DNA of 64,000 nt, taken from NCBI GenBank assembly GCA_964007475.1, contig OZ023274.1, positions 38,619,860-38,683,859 on the forward strand, read 5' to 3'. Under the pieces are notes generated by a model. The model ran no database searches. It worked only from the letters and a program-made list of their open reading frames with translations, and was not told where the DNA came from. Below are positions 28,001 to 41,800 of the stretch, in pieces. Source of the DNA: Hybos culiciformis (Eukaryota; Arthropoda; Insecta; Diptera; Hybotidae). Every line of letters begins with the position of its first letter. The stretch's first letter is position 1. The position numbers were made by a program, and so were the translations under genes.

Positions 28001-30785
28001 TATCAATGAAGGGTCCACATATCAAATAAATTACATATGTGAACGGTCCAATAAATATTATTTTCTTCTTTATTTTTTCCATCAACAAAATATATTTTTT
28101 TTTCTTTTATCCGTTGCACTTCTTAAATCGGTATCATTTTTTATTTTGATTGTTACTTTTTTTAACGATTTAAAAATAAAATAGTTATTTAACATTGTTT
28201 TTTTTTTCTAAATGATGTCATTTACGTCAAAAATAGTGGATTAAATGTTATTCAAGGATAAAAAATTGAAAATTTCTTTTGGAAAATAAATTACTATGCT
28301 CAGTGCTAAAAAAAACATAAAAGTTATGTAAAATTAGTTACGACTACTCCTTTTTTAAGCAATTCATTTCTAGTACACTAGAGTTGGAAAGGCCTTTGAC
28401 ATAAAATTGTTTATAAAAATACTGATGACAAACTAACTTCTAAATTAAGTTATTTGTCACTTTTGATTATAGTGTAGTTGTAATTAAAGGTTTCGGACGT
28501 TACTTAATATACTGTTGTGATTGGCTCTATTAAGGACTTATACTTAATAATTCAATTGATTTCAAATTTATATTACACCAAAAATAAATGAAATATATAA
28601 TATTATGTGATAAAATCTTTAAAACTGTTAAGATTTCAAAGTTTCTATCATTAATTTCTTGCCCCCAAAACTCCCAAACGATTAAACTAGATATTATTCA
28701 AATTATACTTAGTCATAATGAAGAAAAAATAAATAAATTATTTATTTCCCCAAAAATCTAATAATATATCATTTTTGTAAATTAAAAGATAAATTCTTAG
28801 GTTTTTTATCTTAAATGAAATAAATTTCTATTTAAAATGAAATGTGGAACCTTTTTTTTTGTTGTGTATTTTGGAGGACAAAATAAAGAAAATATATAAA
28901 TGTTTATCATAAAGTGGAAAATTATCCTTAACATGGATAGCCATTTGCACAAATTAATTTAAATAGCTGTATATATATTTTTGGTTATTTTTTTTGTTCC
29001 TGCTAAATCTCTAAAGACCAATAAACAATTTACTTTTATAAATAAAGCAAAGAAAATATAAATAAATTAGAGTTTACTTAAGATTAATATTAGAAACATT
29101 AAGTTTTAAGAATTTTTATAATATGTTCATATTATGAATAAATACGAAAGTTTACTTCAACTAAATAGTATTCAATTAATTTTTCGATCTTATTATTAAG
29201 TACTGGTTTTATAGCGCGTATACAAATCATATGTATGTATGTAAAAAAAGAAATTAAGAAAAGTACCAACATTTTAGGCATAATAATACAACCGAATTTT
29301 GTAAAACGTCTGTCTTTATCGTTCGTCAAAAGAATCTTTTATTTCAAAATATTCGAGTACATCATAAGGAAGTAAACTTTCTCAGTTAGTACTCTCCTGA
29401 TTAAAGCTTGAATTGGTGTTATTTTGTTGCGGAATTTTATTCTAAACCATAATTCTCAAAATAAGAATATCTCAATAACAAAAACATATTAAATATCATG
29501 ATAAAGTCTTATTATCTTTTAATGCTTTAAATTATATTTCTGGCTAATGCTCCAAAACTATTAAACTCTTGAATTCATTATTGGCAGAAGATATATATTT
29601 AGATAGATATTTAGAAAGTGAATGGATAAATACTCAATGTAACTACAAGGTCTTACAAGTTACATTTTTTGCCCATGATTGTTGTCCATTTCATATACCT
29701 ACACATTTGTTTTCTTTTCATCTTCACACAAAATGTAAGCTATATCTTAAAACCGAACCACCAGTCATATAATTTTATTTAGATTTATTTCTTCCAGATT
29801 CCCTTCTTAAAATGCATTGAATCATTATTATAACTACCTATAGGTATAAATTTATACTTGAATAAAAATATAGATATATTTTTTTTATTACAAATAATTT
29901 TTTCTAGTTCAAATATTTATAATTTATTCGAAAAATCTCTAGAGAGTATCCCTTCATCAAAATAATTTACCACTGACATAAATTGGTCAATTGAAAGCTA
30001 AAACATTATTATTCTTACACTATACACCAATTCTCTTTTATTTACTCATATGTATATTTTAATAATTCAATTGAATAATATTATTTTTCATTATTCATAT
30101 ACGAGTATGTATTAAAAATATAGAATTTCATATTTTTATAATATGTACATAAAAATAGAGTAATATGGCAATTTATTTAGTTTCAAAATAAAATAATAAA
30201 TTTTATTTTAATATAAATAATTCAACTGGAATGAAATTATTTGTGTAGTAAAGTATTACATAATGTTAAAAAGCGAAAATTTCTGTGCCGTATAACATTA
30301 GATCGAAAATACCATATACAATATACTACACCTAACTTTTGTCATATTTAAATAATATAAGATTTTTATAGAAAATAATTTGATTTGTATTATGTAACGT
30401 CTTTCTTTATTTTATATTCATCTTTAAAACAAAATTGTATATTTTAATTTTATTTTATATTAAACTTAGTTGTATTGTAATTAACTTAGACAGCAGAAAA
30501 ATCTATAAATTTTCAATAGTTAGTTTTAAATTTAAACATATTTTAATACTTTTTTTTTAAGGAAAAATTATAAACTTCTTAATTTGAATTTTGAGCATAA
30601 AAAAAATATGAACAAAGGTTGATTCTTACAACTTCGATTTTATACTTTTTTATTGAGTAAATAATTGATTCTTGGTTGTTTTTGTTAATAATTTATTTCT
30701 CTTTGTACAGAGACTATTGATTTACATTTAATACTTACCTGATTATCAGTTAATTATCTCTAAGCTCCTATTAAAGTTTTTTGAA
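25013..30785. other. intergenic DNA without a supported gene
   Basis: AT-rich, with an ATT/ATTT microsatellite at about 25797-25831 and many A/T tracts. Frames at 26916-27107, 27942-28184, 29132-29329 and 29569-29772 show no domains, coding bias or splice context that would justify a call. Confidence 0.5.
25797..25831. repeat. imperfect ATT/TTTA microsatellite
   Basis: Run of TTATTATT units mixed with TTTATT, about 35 bp. Confidence 0.8.
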
Positions 30786-30885
30786 TAACATTTAAAATCA
30801 TAATTTTCAATAACATTTAACATTATAATTTCGGATAGCTTTTAAAGTCATAATTTTGCATAACACTTAACGTCATAATTTATAT
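30786..30885. repeat. minisatellite, 4 x 25 bp
   Basis: Four consecutive 25-bp units start with TAACATTTAAAATCATAATT, TAACATTTAACATTATAATT, TAGCTTTTAAAGTCATAATT and TAACACTTAACGTCATAATT. Register is kept exactly with no indels, and the units differ by a handful of substitutions. The array lies about 0.55 kb beyond the likely 3' end of trachealess. Confidence 0.88.
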
Positions 30886-31431
30886 TGACTGGCAAAAACT
30901 ACATGTTCCAATTTTAAATTCCAAAAATTCATTTTGTACGAAAAAAGGACGGGTCTATTAGAATAAAACTGAAAGGTGTTAAAAGATTATGATAATGAGG
31001 CCTGAATTTATTATCTGCGTGAAAAATACGGACTTAATTGATTTTCAAACAAAACTCCAAAGATGAATTTGAAATAAAAAAAACGCTATTTGAAAAAAGT
31101 AAATTTAGATTTTATAATAAAAATTGTTTAAGTTTATTAATTTTAAAGACATTTACATAACTGAGATATAACAATTACTTAAATCTATAATTTTTGATTA
31201 AATTTTATTTTTACAAATTTTAATTTTTTTCATAATATTTATGCAAGTACAGAACCTAATCATACTCTGTTCTGAATGTGTTTCTTTATATTTTGATCTT
31301 AGTCTTTCACTTAACAACTATCTGTTCAATATGAACAAAATTTATAATTAATTTCATATATTTATTTTATTGCTAAATTGAGTTTTTCATTTCCTTAAAA
31401 TTATGGAGATAAATTACATATTGAATAAGTA
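30886..31431. other. spacer between minisatellite and trachealess 3' end
   Basis: AT-rich non-coding DNA, nothing recognisable except additional AATAAA-like words on the minus strand that could serve as alternative polyadenylation signals for trachealess. Confidence 0.4.
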
Positions 31432-31437
31432 TTTATT
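31432..31437 (-). terminator. candidate polyadenylation signal AATAAA for trachealess
   Basis: On the minus strand AATAAA lies about 215 nt past the TAG stop at 31653-31655, giving a 3' UTR of roughly 230-250 nt. In DNA this AT-rich the hexamer is frequent by chance, so further downstream copies could also be used. Confidence 0.4.
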
Positions 31438-31652
31438 TTTAATTTACCTAAAATTTCTTCAAAAATGGCCATAATTATATTTTTTAAATATTTTTAATCA
31501 CTTATTTCTATTTAAAAAAAAATTCAAATAATTTCGATGTGTATTTTGAGGAATAATCAAAATTAAAAGGTGAATAGTAAATAGAATAGTAATCATACCA
31601 GGACGGTTGACTATAATTATAGTTTTCTTTAGAAGAACTATAAATTAGAGGT

Positions 31653-32890
31653 CTATGTTGGGGTGGAATACCAACCCGGATTTGATGGTACTCCTTTATG
31701 ATATAAGTGAAAACTGGAATGGGGTGAAAAATATTGTGTTTGATCCAAAGTCGTGTATGATGGAACTGAACCGTCAGAATGATGATGCATTGCCGCAACG
31801 GCTGCTGAATATGGTTGAGGTTTTAATGGCAATAATGGTGTTGTGCTACTAGAATCACTAGAACTACCTGCAGTGCTGTATTGACCTCGTAGTGAATCTG
31901 CAGAATATTCATAAACTGTTGTTGGAACAGATTTAGCGGAATCTCTAGGTGATACGGAACTGGGTGGTGTTGGCACTGTTTGATAATCAATTGAACTATG
32001 ATAGCCCGGATATGAGGACACAATATTATTAAATGTGTCTGAAGTCTTTTGAGTGTGTAATTGTATGTATTGATTTTCGTAGTTCGTTTCACTTCCTCCA
32101 GGAGGTGTTGGCAATGAAGTCACATCACTTTGATTAGCTTCGTAATAAACTCCACTTGGTGTTTGCCTTGCAGTTGCCCGAATAACACTTTCTCTGTTTG
32201 CATACAATTGGCTGAGTAAACTACTTGCCGATGGTATTGGTGTTGTATAGGCATTGGGACTAGAGTTTCCAATCCATTGAATGGTACTACTTTTTTCTTG
32301 CATTGGCTTATATTGTTCAATTACATCTTCATGTGGGGACGGAATTTTTGAAGATTCAATTGTTTGATCACTTTTAGATTTCTTTGAATAGTTTTCAATC
32401 TTTGACTGGGAAGATGTAGTATTTTCATTGGCGGAAGCAACTGCAGATACTTCTTCATTATCTTTAACTTTTCTTTTTCTTCCACGTTTTTTTGGAGTCG
32501 GTATTTCTATTGCTTTAGGAATGTTATCTGGTTCTTTTACGATTGGTTCGCATTTATTCTCAATATTCATTTTTAATGGAACTGGAATTTCGATAGAAAG
32601 AGATTTTGATTCTGGATTACATTCAACATCGATTGGAGCTGTTTCATTGTGATCAGTTAATATTACTTCTGATTTAATCGTCTCTTCTAGGCCACCTTCC
32701 AATTGTATACTGTCCAAAATTAAATGTTCATTTTCTCTCAAACTAACAACATAGTTCACACATATTATGCTTTGCTCGTCTGCATTTTTTATACTGCACA
32801 CAATTGTTGCACAAGTCTGTAACCACGTATATCCACCATTTTTATTCATAATTCGATAATAGTATGTCAAAACTTGACCCTTACTAATTA
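31653..32890 (-). CDS. trh: trachealess exon 8: end of PAS-B, nuclear-signal region, activation region and stop
   Basis: The acceptor TTTAATTTCAG precedes 32890, and the first two bases complete a split Leu codon. The exon encodes 411 full residues and ends at TAG (31653-31655). It opens with the PAS-B remainder ([18 protein letters not shown], then IICVNYVVS), followed by an acidic/hydrophilic linker, KKRGRKRK (AT-hook-like or nuclear-localisation basic cluster), and conserved Trachealess words [56 protein letters not shown], and the end [10 protein letters not shown]...WYSTPT. The last motifs support this frame over an overlapping open frame to 31508. I see no RxRxxS/T sequence, the Akt consensus that in fly Trh lies between the basic cluster and [10 protein letters not shown]. 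Confidence 0.96.
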
Positions 32891-35800
32891 CTGAAATTAA
32901 AGAAAATATTCGCATTAAAACGAAATAAAAACATATAACTTTTTCTAAGTATATATAAAGTAAAATAAAAATTCTGACGTATTTATTTGTAAGAGAACTC
33001 TATTTAACTGTTACAACATTCATAAATAAAAAATACGTCACTTTTTTTTTAAAACTTTGAAAATTTAAAAAAAAATTAAATCAATTTTTATAATTTACAA
33101 ATTAACTTACGATCCATATGAGCCTTCCGTAATTTTTCCGAATCTTCACCATGGCACAAATTATATAAACTCTTTCCTGTCAATTCTTCTGGAGTATAAT
33201 CTAACAATTCGGTAACTCTGAAAAGTTAGAAAATAGTATTATGTTATCATTATAAGTATAATATTAATGACGGTCACCATACCCAATAACGGTCATAGGC
33301 TTATAACTAGTATATAATATGTATGTATAAATGTAAAGTAATTCTCTATCTCTATGTAAATACTTACTTTGGCTCACAATGTGCTATCCTAAAATCAAAA
33401 TTAATTCTTGTCACAAACATATCACATTCCAAACGAATTTCATGCACAGTTGGTGGTGGTAGTGCAATTGCTAATGCCACCATACCCAATAATTGAGGAT
33501 CTACTTTTTTTGTTTGCGCAAACGAATGTTGTGGTCGCAATCTGCATAACATTAGAACGACCTGATAATAAAAGAAATTAAAATAAAAAAAAAATTAATT
33601 CGATTATGTTGAAAGATTCAAAACAACAACAAAAACAGTATCGCATGAAATCAAAGAAAATCATGATAATTGATGATACTGATCAATAAATCAGTCAGAT
33701 ACAATTTCAATATATGTATATATATTTTTTTTTAAAGAAAAATAGCACACTTTTAGACCGTTATCAATAATAATAATAAAAAAAATTAAAATAAAAGAAA
33801 AATATAAATTAGGAAAATTTAATTTTAATCATTTCTTCAAAAGCATAAAAAAAAAAATTAACAACAGTTTGTCTGATAACCCGCAACGTTTAGTTAACAT
33901 TAATTATTTGAATTTAATTTTTTTTTTATTTATATTTAAAATAAAGTATCAATAATTATTTACAGTTTAAATATTTAATGAAACAAAAATAGGACAATTC
34001 ACAAAAAATTATATATTTATGACACTAAGACAATTCATAAAGGTCTCTCTTGGTTTTATAAGTTTTTTCTTTTCAACCATTAGCATATTAATAAGTGAGC
34101 TGTGCTCGCAACATTAAATTGTACTTAAATAAATGTTATTAAAAGGCTTGAATGTCAAACAAAAGTTTAGTTAGTGCAGTGGGCATTGATTATACTTAAT
34201 TTAGCTTTCAAATGTGATTTGCAGTTTAGATTTTAATCATCATATAGGTCTCTCAAAAAAAAAAAAATGAAAATTGCCAATTTCTAAATTAATCAAAAAA
34301 TTAAATCGCTTTTGAAAAAAAAAAAAAACAAAGTTTTAATAATTGCTTACACAAATATTGCGAGTTACTAGACTAGACAAAGAAAATATTACTATCAAAC
34401 TGATTTTATTGATACGTACCGAATAGTTGGAAGACATTGCTTTACCATTTTTACCACCGACATTCGATTTTAAACCTTTTTCGGTTACCTGCGTTATAAT
34501 AAGAGATAAATATGATTTTTTCTACAACGAAAGCACAAGTTGTTTTAAATTAAACTTAAATGCTGGAATTAAAACTATATAATTCATATTTTAGGCGCTA
34601 CAATCTTTCGGAGAACTTTTATTATTCGAATGAGTAAAATTGACGGTAATAATCGGATTGCAAATACTTTTTTTAATTTAACATTTTAAATTATCTATTT
34701 TCCAGCTATCGGTTATCATTTTATATATTATATATATACAGAAAAGTACATAACTTACCCTATAACCTGAAGATTTGAAATGGCAACCACGTTTAGTTAA
34801 AGTTGATTTCATTCGTACACAAAACGCTCTATCATATCCTTTGTAAGCACTGGTAGCGGTTAGGCTCATGCAAGCAGTTACTGTGACAATTAAAAAAATT
34901 ATTTTCAACATTTATAAATATAATGCGATATGTATTGCGTATTCAATAAATCGAAAATCAAAATTAAAACTTACCATCTGGATTTAATGTTTCACCTATT
35001 TCGCCACCTTCATCTGATAACCTTGAAGATGGTGACGAATTGCCATCTCTTTGAGTATTTCTTAAGCTTAATCCTAAATGTTCTGCCATTTCGGCATGAT
35101 CATCCTGATGAACATAATCAAATACACTGCTCCCTGTTAATTCTACTTGCGATAAACCCAAATATATAGAAACAGTTTCAGAGATGTATAAGAATCTACC
35201 GTCGGCAGCTACTGCCAAAGCAAATCCGTCCAATGACTGTAATAAAAAATGGAATTACAATAATAATTGAGATGTCTGGGCATTTATTTTGGAATAAGTA
35301 GATAAAAAAAATCATCTAGTTTAAAATTATTATTTAATTCGAATAGTTTTCCGAAACACTTCACGTTTGAAAGATTTTCAAAATTGTGTAAAATAAAAAG
35401 TTTGTACTTCCATACTTTAGAAGTTTCTTTCTAATAAAGTGTAAAACGTGTAATGTACATTCTCAAATATAGTACTTAGCTTGTCTATATAAGTCAAAAA
35501 TTAAATTTGTTATTTTTTATAAATGTTTAAGTTCAAGTTTACATTACGATTTTAGTAATTGAGTATTGACGTGATTTTATTTAATTGCATTACCTGTAAA
35601 ATGTGGGTGCCTTGATGTTGCTCAAATAACTGTACAGCAGGACTTTGTCTAAGTGATGGACTTTTTAACAATTTGCTTGTTGTGTTTTCACGCTGCCATG
35701 GTGGATTTCCGTGGCCAGAGAAATCTCTTAATTTTAAATAACTAATTGTTAAACGTATTATTGATGCTTTATCAAGTTGTGACGTTATGGCGCCCGGTAA

Positions 35801-38800
35801 TGGTAACATCTTTGCTAATTCATAATATTCATAATTTTCTTTGCCTCGTCTCGATCTAGCCGCATCACGTGACTTTTCTTTCCTTAATTCTAATACACTG
35901 AAATTGAAATATGAAATTGTAGTCACCAACTAAACTTTTAGTAGTAAAACTAAGATCAAATCGAAATTTAATTAGGTATTTTCTTTAATTTTATTACAAA
36001 GAAAGTTAACTCCCTTATTGCTAAATTAAAAGCAATTTCTATTTCAACAACAATCTCTTTTTTTTAATTATGTTTCTAATTATATTTCTAATTTTGCTCA
36101 TTTGCAATGCAGCTCATCTGTAGCTTTTTTTCTTTCATTTTTTCAGAACAATTTTTCATTGCAATTATATGAACGCATCCAAATAAATTTAGATAATATG
36201 TGCATTTATTCCCTGTAAAATATTAAAATGCTCAAGCTTTAAAAATTTCTGGTATTCCAATGTTTTCAGAATTGTATTAGGAATATTAAGTTTTTCTGAT
36301 TTATTAAAAGATTGATTTGAGTCAATAACTGATGTTTCATATATGCACATCTTGAATCTATCTCATATGTACAATGTACTAACATTGAAATCGATAATAA
36401 TAATGCGAGAAAAATAGTACCGCAATGGAATTTAACAAAAAAAATTAGGCACTTCACAAATATAAATACTTAGCTTTGATATTCCCGCCCTTCAGTAGAA
36501 AATTTAAGATTTAAGAATAGAATTCGTGCAAATTATCTAAATTAAAAATAAAAAAATATTCGAACTAAATGATTTTAAAAAAGAGAAATAATATAGTTTA
36601 AAATTATTGTTAATATACCTACTGAATAAAGTTCACAAAAAAAAAATTAAGTTCCCAAAAGCAAAACGAAAAAAAAAAAAAAATTTTTGCAAACATATTA
36701 CAGAAATTTTGTGATAATAACAAAATTATGAGAATTAAATTCCATCCAGTTTTTACGTTTTTGTTAATTTTATTTTTAAAAAATCTTTTTAGCTCGTTTT
36801 CCGTTCAAAATTAATAAACGCACTATATGTGTTTCTGGTTGTACGAAGCAAAAAAATGTTAAGTTCGGAAATATGTAAAGGCGAAAAGTGGAATAGAGGC
36901 TTCATATTTCATTTAAATATAGACAATGTTTGACATTACTTTTTCAAGAAACTGTTTTTAGATCCTGTTTTTTTTTTCATTATATTTTTACAATCTATTA
37001 GAATTATTTATTTTCTGCAAATCATTTTGAAATACAACAAGACAAGAACTTGTGGTTTGTGCAAAATCGATATCTAAAAACGATAAAGTTTTCCGCGCTG
37101 CTTTTGAAACGAAAGAAAGGATAAATAGCTTTTATTAATCGTTAAACCTTTTTTGTACTTCGGATCAATTTAAATTAGTCTATATTTGACTTATAGGTAA
37201 GAATAAGTAATTAAATTGAGAAAATATATAATTTGTTTATTTCATTCAATCTAATAGATTTTCAAAAAACAAAAATAATAAAAAAACATATGAAAATTCT
37301 TTAAATGGGAGGCCTTGGTTTTTTATTACCAATTTTTGATTTTTTGAACATTCAGTTGTATCACATCACATTCAATTGAATCATTTATGTCACACTGGTA
37401 CTAAATTAAATTCGTGATATAAGAAAAATCGTTTTATGTTAATTTTTGCATTTAATTTTCACTTTATTATTTCATAAACAATCATTGCGAATATCTATAT
37501 TCTTCTATTCTTCTTTGAGTTTTTTAAAGAAGGTTCCCAGACTAGAATTTAATTTTTCTTAAATGTACTTTTAATTTAAAGATAAAGATAATTTTGTCGT
37601 TCATAATGGCAAAATTTACGTAATTACGATAAGAGATTTATATATTGAAAGCTTTACCTTTTTCGTGTTTATTCCGCTGTATATACACTGAGACGTAAAC
37701 TTCGTTCACGAAAAAATTATTTAATTAATTTGTCATTTTATTGAAATGAAAAAGACCACAACTGCAAATATTGAGTCAGATTTTCCCCACCCGTATTATT
37801 TTTTTTTTATTTTTTAATGAAAATAATTATGCTTTTAAATAAAAATTTCAAACATAACATTGGTTTTTTCTCCTACATACACATGAGCTATCGAAAGAAA
37901 AAGTACATTTTATGACAATCAAATTGATGTTAGAATAATTTTGATATTCGAAGGATTGAAAGTAAAAAAAAGGAATTTGTATAAAATTTTCCAAATTTTT
38001 TTAAAAAATATTTTTTTCTCATTTCTTTATTATTTTTCCCACAATTTTATTTACATCTTCGAACATAAGTTTGACGTATTTGTCTGTCTACAGTGAAACC
38101 TTAATCATTAAAATCTCTGACTTATAATTCATTAAACTGACTCGTACGAATAGTTTGAAACTATTTAATATTAAGTTAGACCTCATCAAGGAACCGCTGT
38201 CATCTTTGTATTTATTCAGGATTGAGTATTTCTATTCATATGCCCTTTGTTTATTGGCCGCTTACTAATTAATGATTATTTCTTTACACATTTACCTTCC
38301 GCAAGGCTCATACTTTATATTTATGCACTAATTCGAAAAGATAGTAAAATATTTTTATTAAGTATCTTGGTTTACAACTTTTTTATTATATTTATTTTAT
38401 TATCATATTTTATTATTTAAAAAAAAGAAAAAACATTTGTCCGTTTTTTATCATTTTTCCCATAATCATAATACTAATTAAATGTTTTTGAGCATGTCTT
38501 TTATTTATGAAATAAGAAAACTAAATAAATGGTTAATATTATTTCCGTAGTAAAAAATGTTTTATACAAAATTAAGTCTAAAGGTACCATTAGACTATTG
38601 ACGACGATCTTTAAAAACGCAATGCCAAATATTTGGCTGTTTTTACCGAAATTGTTTGGTAAATAATCTGATGATCAAATAAATTCGTACTAAATTTCTC
38701 TAGTTAAATATTTTTTTTTCTGTTTGTCTAAAAATAGATATTTAGATATTTGTGATGATTTAAATTTTAATTCATCAAATAAATTTTGCTGTGTTTGGTA

Positions 38801-41800
38801 AATATTTAATTTGGAATTACAATTATTTGTACCAAATAATAACTAAACGGACCAACAACATTAATATGGATTGATTTTGATTATTTTTATTTTTAAATCT
38901 AGCTTTGTTTGCCCATTTTTTTTACTTCTAGGATTAAGGTTGTGTTATCTCTCTCAAAATATTTAATTAATTTTCTAATATTTACAACAGCAAATATATT
39001 CTATTTAATTAAAATTGACCTCGAGATATATATAGCGATTACTGAAAACAAAAAATATTCATAATTGACCTCAAACTAACGAACCAAGTGCTGTTTTTTT
39101 TTCATTTCCAACAAATATCAATATTATAGGACTTAATTTGGTCGAATTAAAAAAAAATGCTCTCACACCCTCAATATACATAATCGTGATCCTAATAAAA
39201 TTATTTCGATCAGGAAAATTACTTACAATTATATATGTATGTATCGCTAGATCAAAATTTTAATATTATTTATCTAGAATTTAGAAATTAAATAATTCTG
39301 AGCCTATGTGTAAAATAAATCGCTGATTCCAAAAATTAATGTTGCTTTGAAAAAAGAAATTTTATAAAATAATAAAAAAAAACAAAAAAATTTCTTAATA
39401 AACATTATGTTTAGTTCCATTAGTGTAAAATTAAGTTAGTAACGATTTTTTTTTTTAATATTTGCAAATTTTATTTATTTCAAAAAAAATTATAAACATT
39501 ATTTATAAATAATTTGTGCAATTTTTAATTCTTCACACTTCGCCCTTTCTTATATAATGTAAGACAAGAAAATATAAGGAAAATCCTTTTTACAATAATC
39601 AAAAAATAAAAAAAATTATCAAATTCTTTTAACTTATGTTTTATTTCATTTGAAATTGAAAAATTGCTCCAAATTACAGAGGAGGGTTCTTACTTGAGAA
39701 ATTTTCTTAAATTCAATTTTTGATAAATGATTTTGCACCAAAAATGCACACAAGGAAAATTGTTGAAAAAAATTTTGTTCAATGAAAGTATTTTGTCATG
39801 TTATTATGCGATTTGGTAAATTAGCAAAAATTTTCCTTTTTTAAATTGATAAATTAGTTTTTAAATTATTTTTACAAATATATTTTTTTTTTTCCTTGTA
39901 TAAAAGGGAATCTGCTAAAACGAGTTTAATTCTAAAATTTATGTGTATTTGATTGAACCTGGTTAAAAAAAAAGATATTCTGGAAATCTAAAGAATTAGA
40001 ATTTTTAATAATTTCTTTACTTGAAAATAACAATCTTTTGAAACTGAATCATTTTGTTAAAGTAATTTGGATCATTAATGTCATTAATGGACGATATTCT
40101 TTTACTATATTTGAAGGCAATTATATCTGAATACTTATCAATCAGGATATTAAACATAAGCACTATATAATTCCAATAACAAAGATATTAAATGTGAAAT
40201 TCACATAAACTTCTTGGAAGCTTTCTATCAAATTTTCCTTCAATTGTACGTCACTTGATTTACAGTGATAATTTAAGTTCCCGCTAAATTTATTCTTTTT
40301 TTTTTCGTTTCTTTTTCCTTCTTTTTGATATTACCAGTTTTACATATCATTTACCCAAAAATAAATTTATAATTGTTAGGATTGATGAAAAATGTGTAAT
40401 TAATTGAGCGGAAGTATGAAAATTAAAAAGTGTGTAAAATCAAATTAATTATTTTTTTCAACGTTATTGAGTATTTTCATTTTATATATCTGTACTTAAG
40501 GCGATAAATTGGAAATCAAGGTTAAATATAAAATTTCATTAAATTACCATGTAATTAATGATACAAATTAAATATTACATACCTACATACTTATAAAAAA
40601 AATCGTATGTATTTTCAATTTCCAAATACGTTATAAATTTCTTTGGACGTTTCATTTAATTAAAACCAAATAGAAAAGAAGATACTTTACCAAAAGTAGA
40701 TACAAATTAATATTTTACTAAAAAAAAGTCGTAGATATTTTTTTTTATAATGTAACATCATCATTACTTCAAGAATGATTTCAAGAATGATGCGTGAATT
40801 GTTATTAAACAGTTTTGACATTCTTACGAAAACAACTTAGACAAAATTAGGAGATTGCATTGGAACTATTTAGGAGTTTAATTACCATGAAGTACAGAAT
40901 AACTAATGGATTCGTATAACGTATGAGTTTACGGTCGTATTACCTGATCTGTTGTTGCCATTTTTGAGTATATTGATTGCGAAAAAAAATTAACTGTATT
41001 ATAAAATTATTATAAAATGATTAAATATACATAAAAATTACAGAACTTTTTACTGAAATTAAACCATTCCTTGTTGTAAGAAATGTGATACATATTTTCT
41101 TCGAAAAACGATAAAGATAAAAAAAATATTTGAGAAATTTATTGCCAATCTGGTGTAAGTGAAATGCATCTATTTATCAGGAAATAATTAAATTTACAGC
41201 TGACTTTACAATTATCAATTTGATTGAGCGCTATTTCTGTTAGTGCATTTACTGATGTCTGAGGAAACTTTAAGGGATTAATTGATTTCTAGACTTATCT
41301 AAAATCAATCGACGTTGTAATCTATACTAATTATTTTATATTTTTATTAAATTTTTGTCAAATACTGATTAAAAAATCTTCTATTTGGGAAAAAGATAAG
41401 GTCCAATAATTTTCCAAACACTATCTAACACAAATATTATTATTACTATATTAATTCTCCTAAAGATAAATCAAGAATTAAATTTTAAAACTATTGTAAA
41501 TTTTGAAATTGGAAATAAATACGGAATATCAAATTTCTAGTTTTAAACAAATTGTTTCAAATAAATTTAATTTGCCCATCGTCCGATCGTCCGACGGGGA
41601 AAAGAATTTTTATAATTAAAATAATAACTTGTGTTGAATTGGAGAAAATAGATTTTTTGTTAAGTTAATCCAAATGTTTAAAACGAATAGTTAAGTTAGA
41701 AAAATTTATTCATTCAACATTTTCGGAAACAAATAAGGCTTTTTGCCATGCCGACGGCAAACCATTAAACAAAATAAAATTTAGTACTATAATGCTACTA

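Noticed and set aside
29569..29772. 67-codon plus-strand frame
   Set aside because: No domain, no neighbouring exon, no codon bias.
31508..31798. Open frame overlapping the 3' end of trh in another frame, ending beyond the trh stop
   Set aside because: The main frame keeps the conserved Trachealess end ([10 protein letters not shown]...WYSTPT) right up to its TAG, so the overlapping frame is incidental.
34678..34911. ATG-initiated frame beginning with a hydrophobic stretch that mimics a signal peptide upstream of trh exon 4
   Set aside because: The hydrophobic part is intron read-through. The acceptor before 34880 joins exon 3 in phase, giving the expected Trachealess sequence.
35866..35871. 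Palindromic E-box CACGTG
   Set aside because: It lies inside the bHLH coding exon and is explained by the codons for the conserved basic region.
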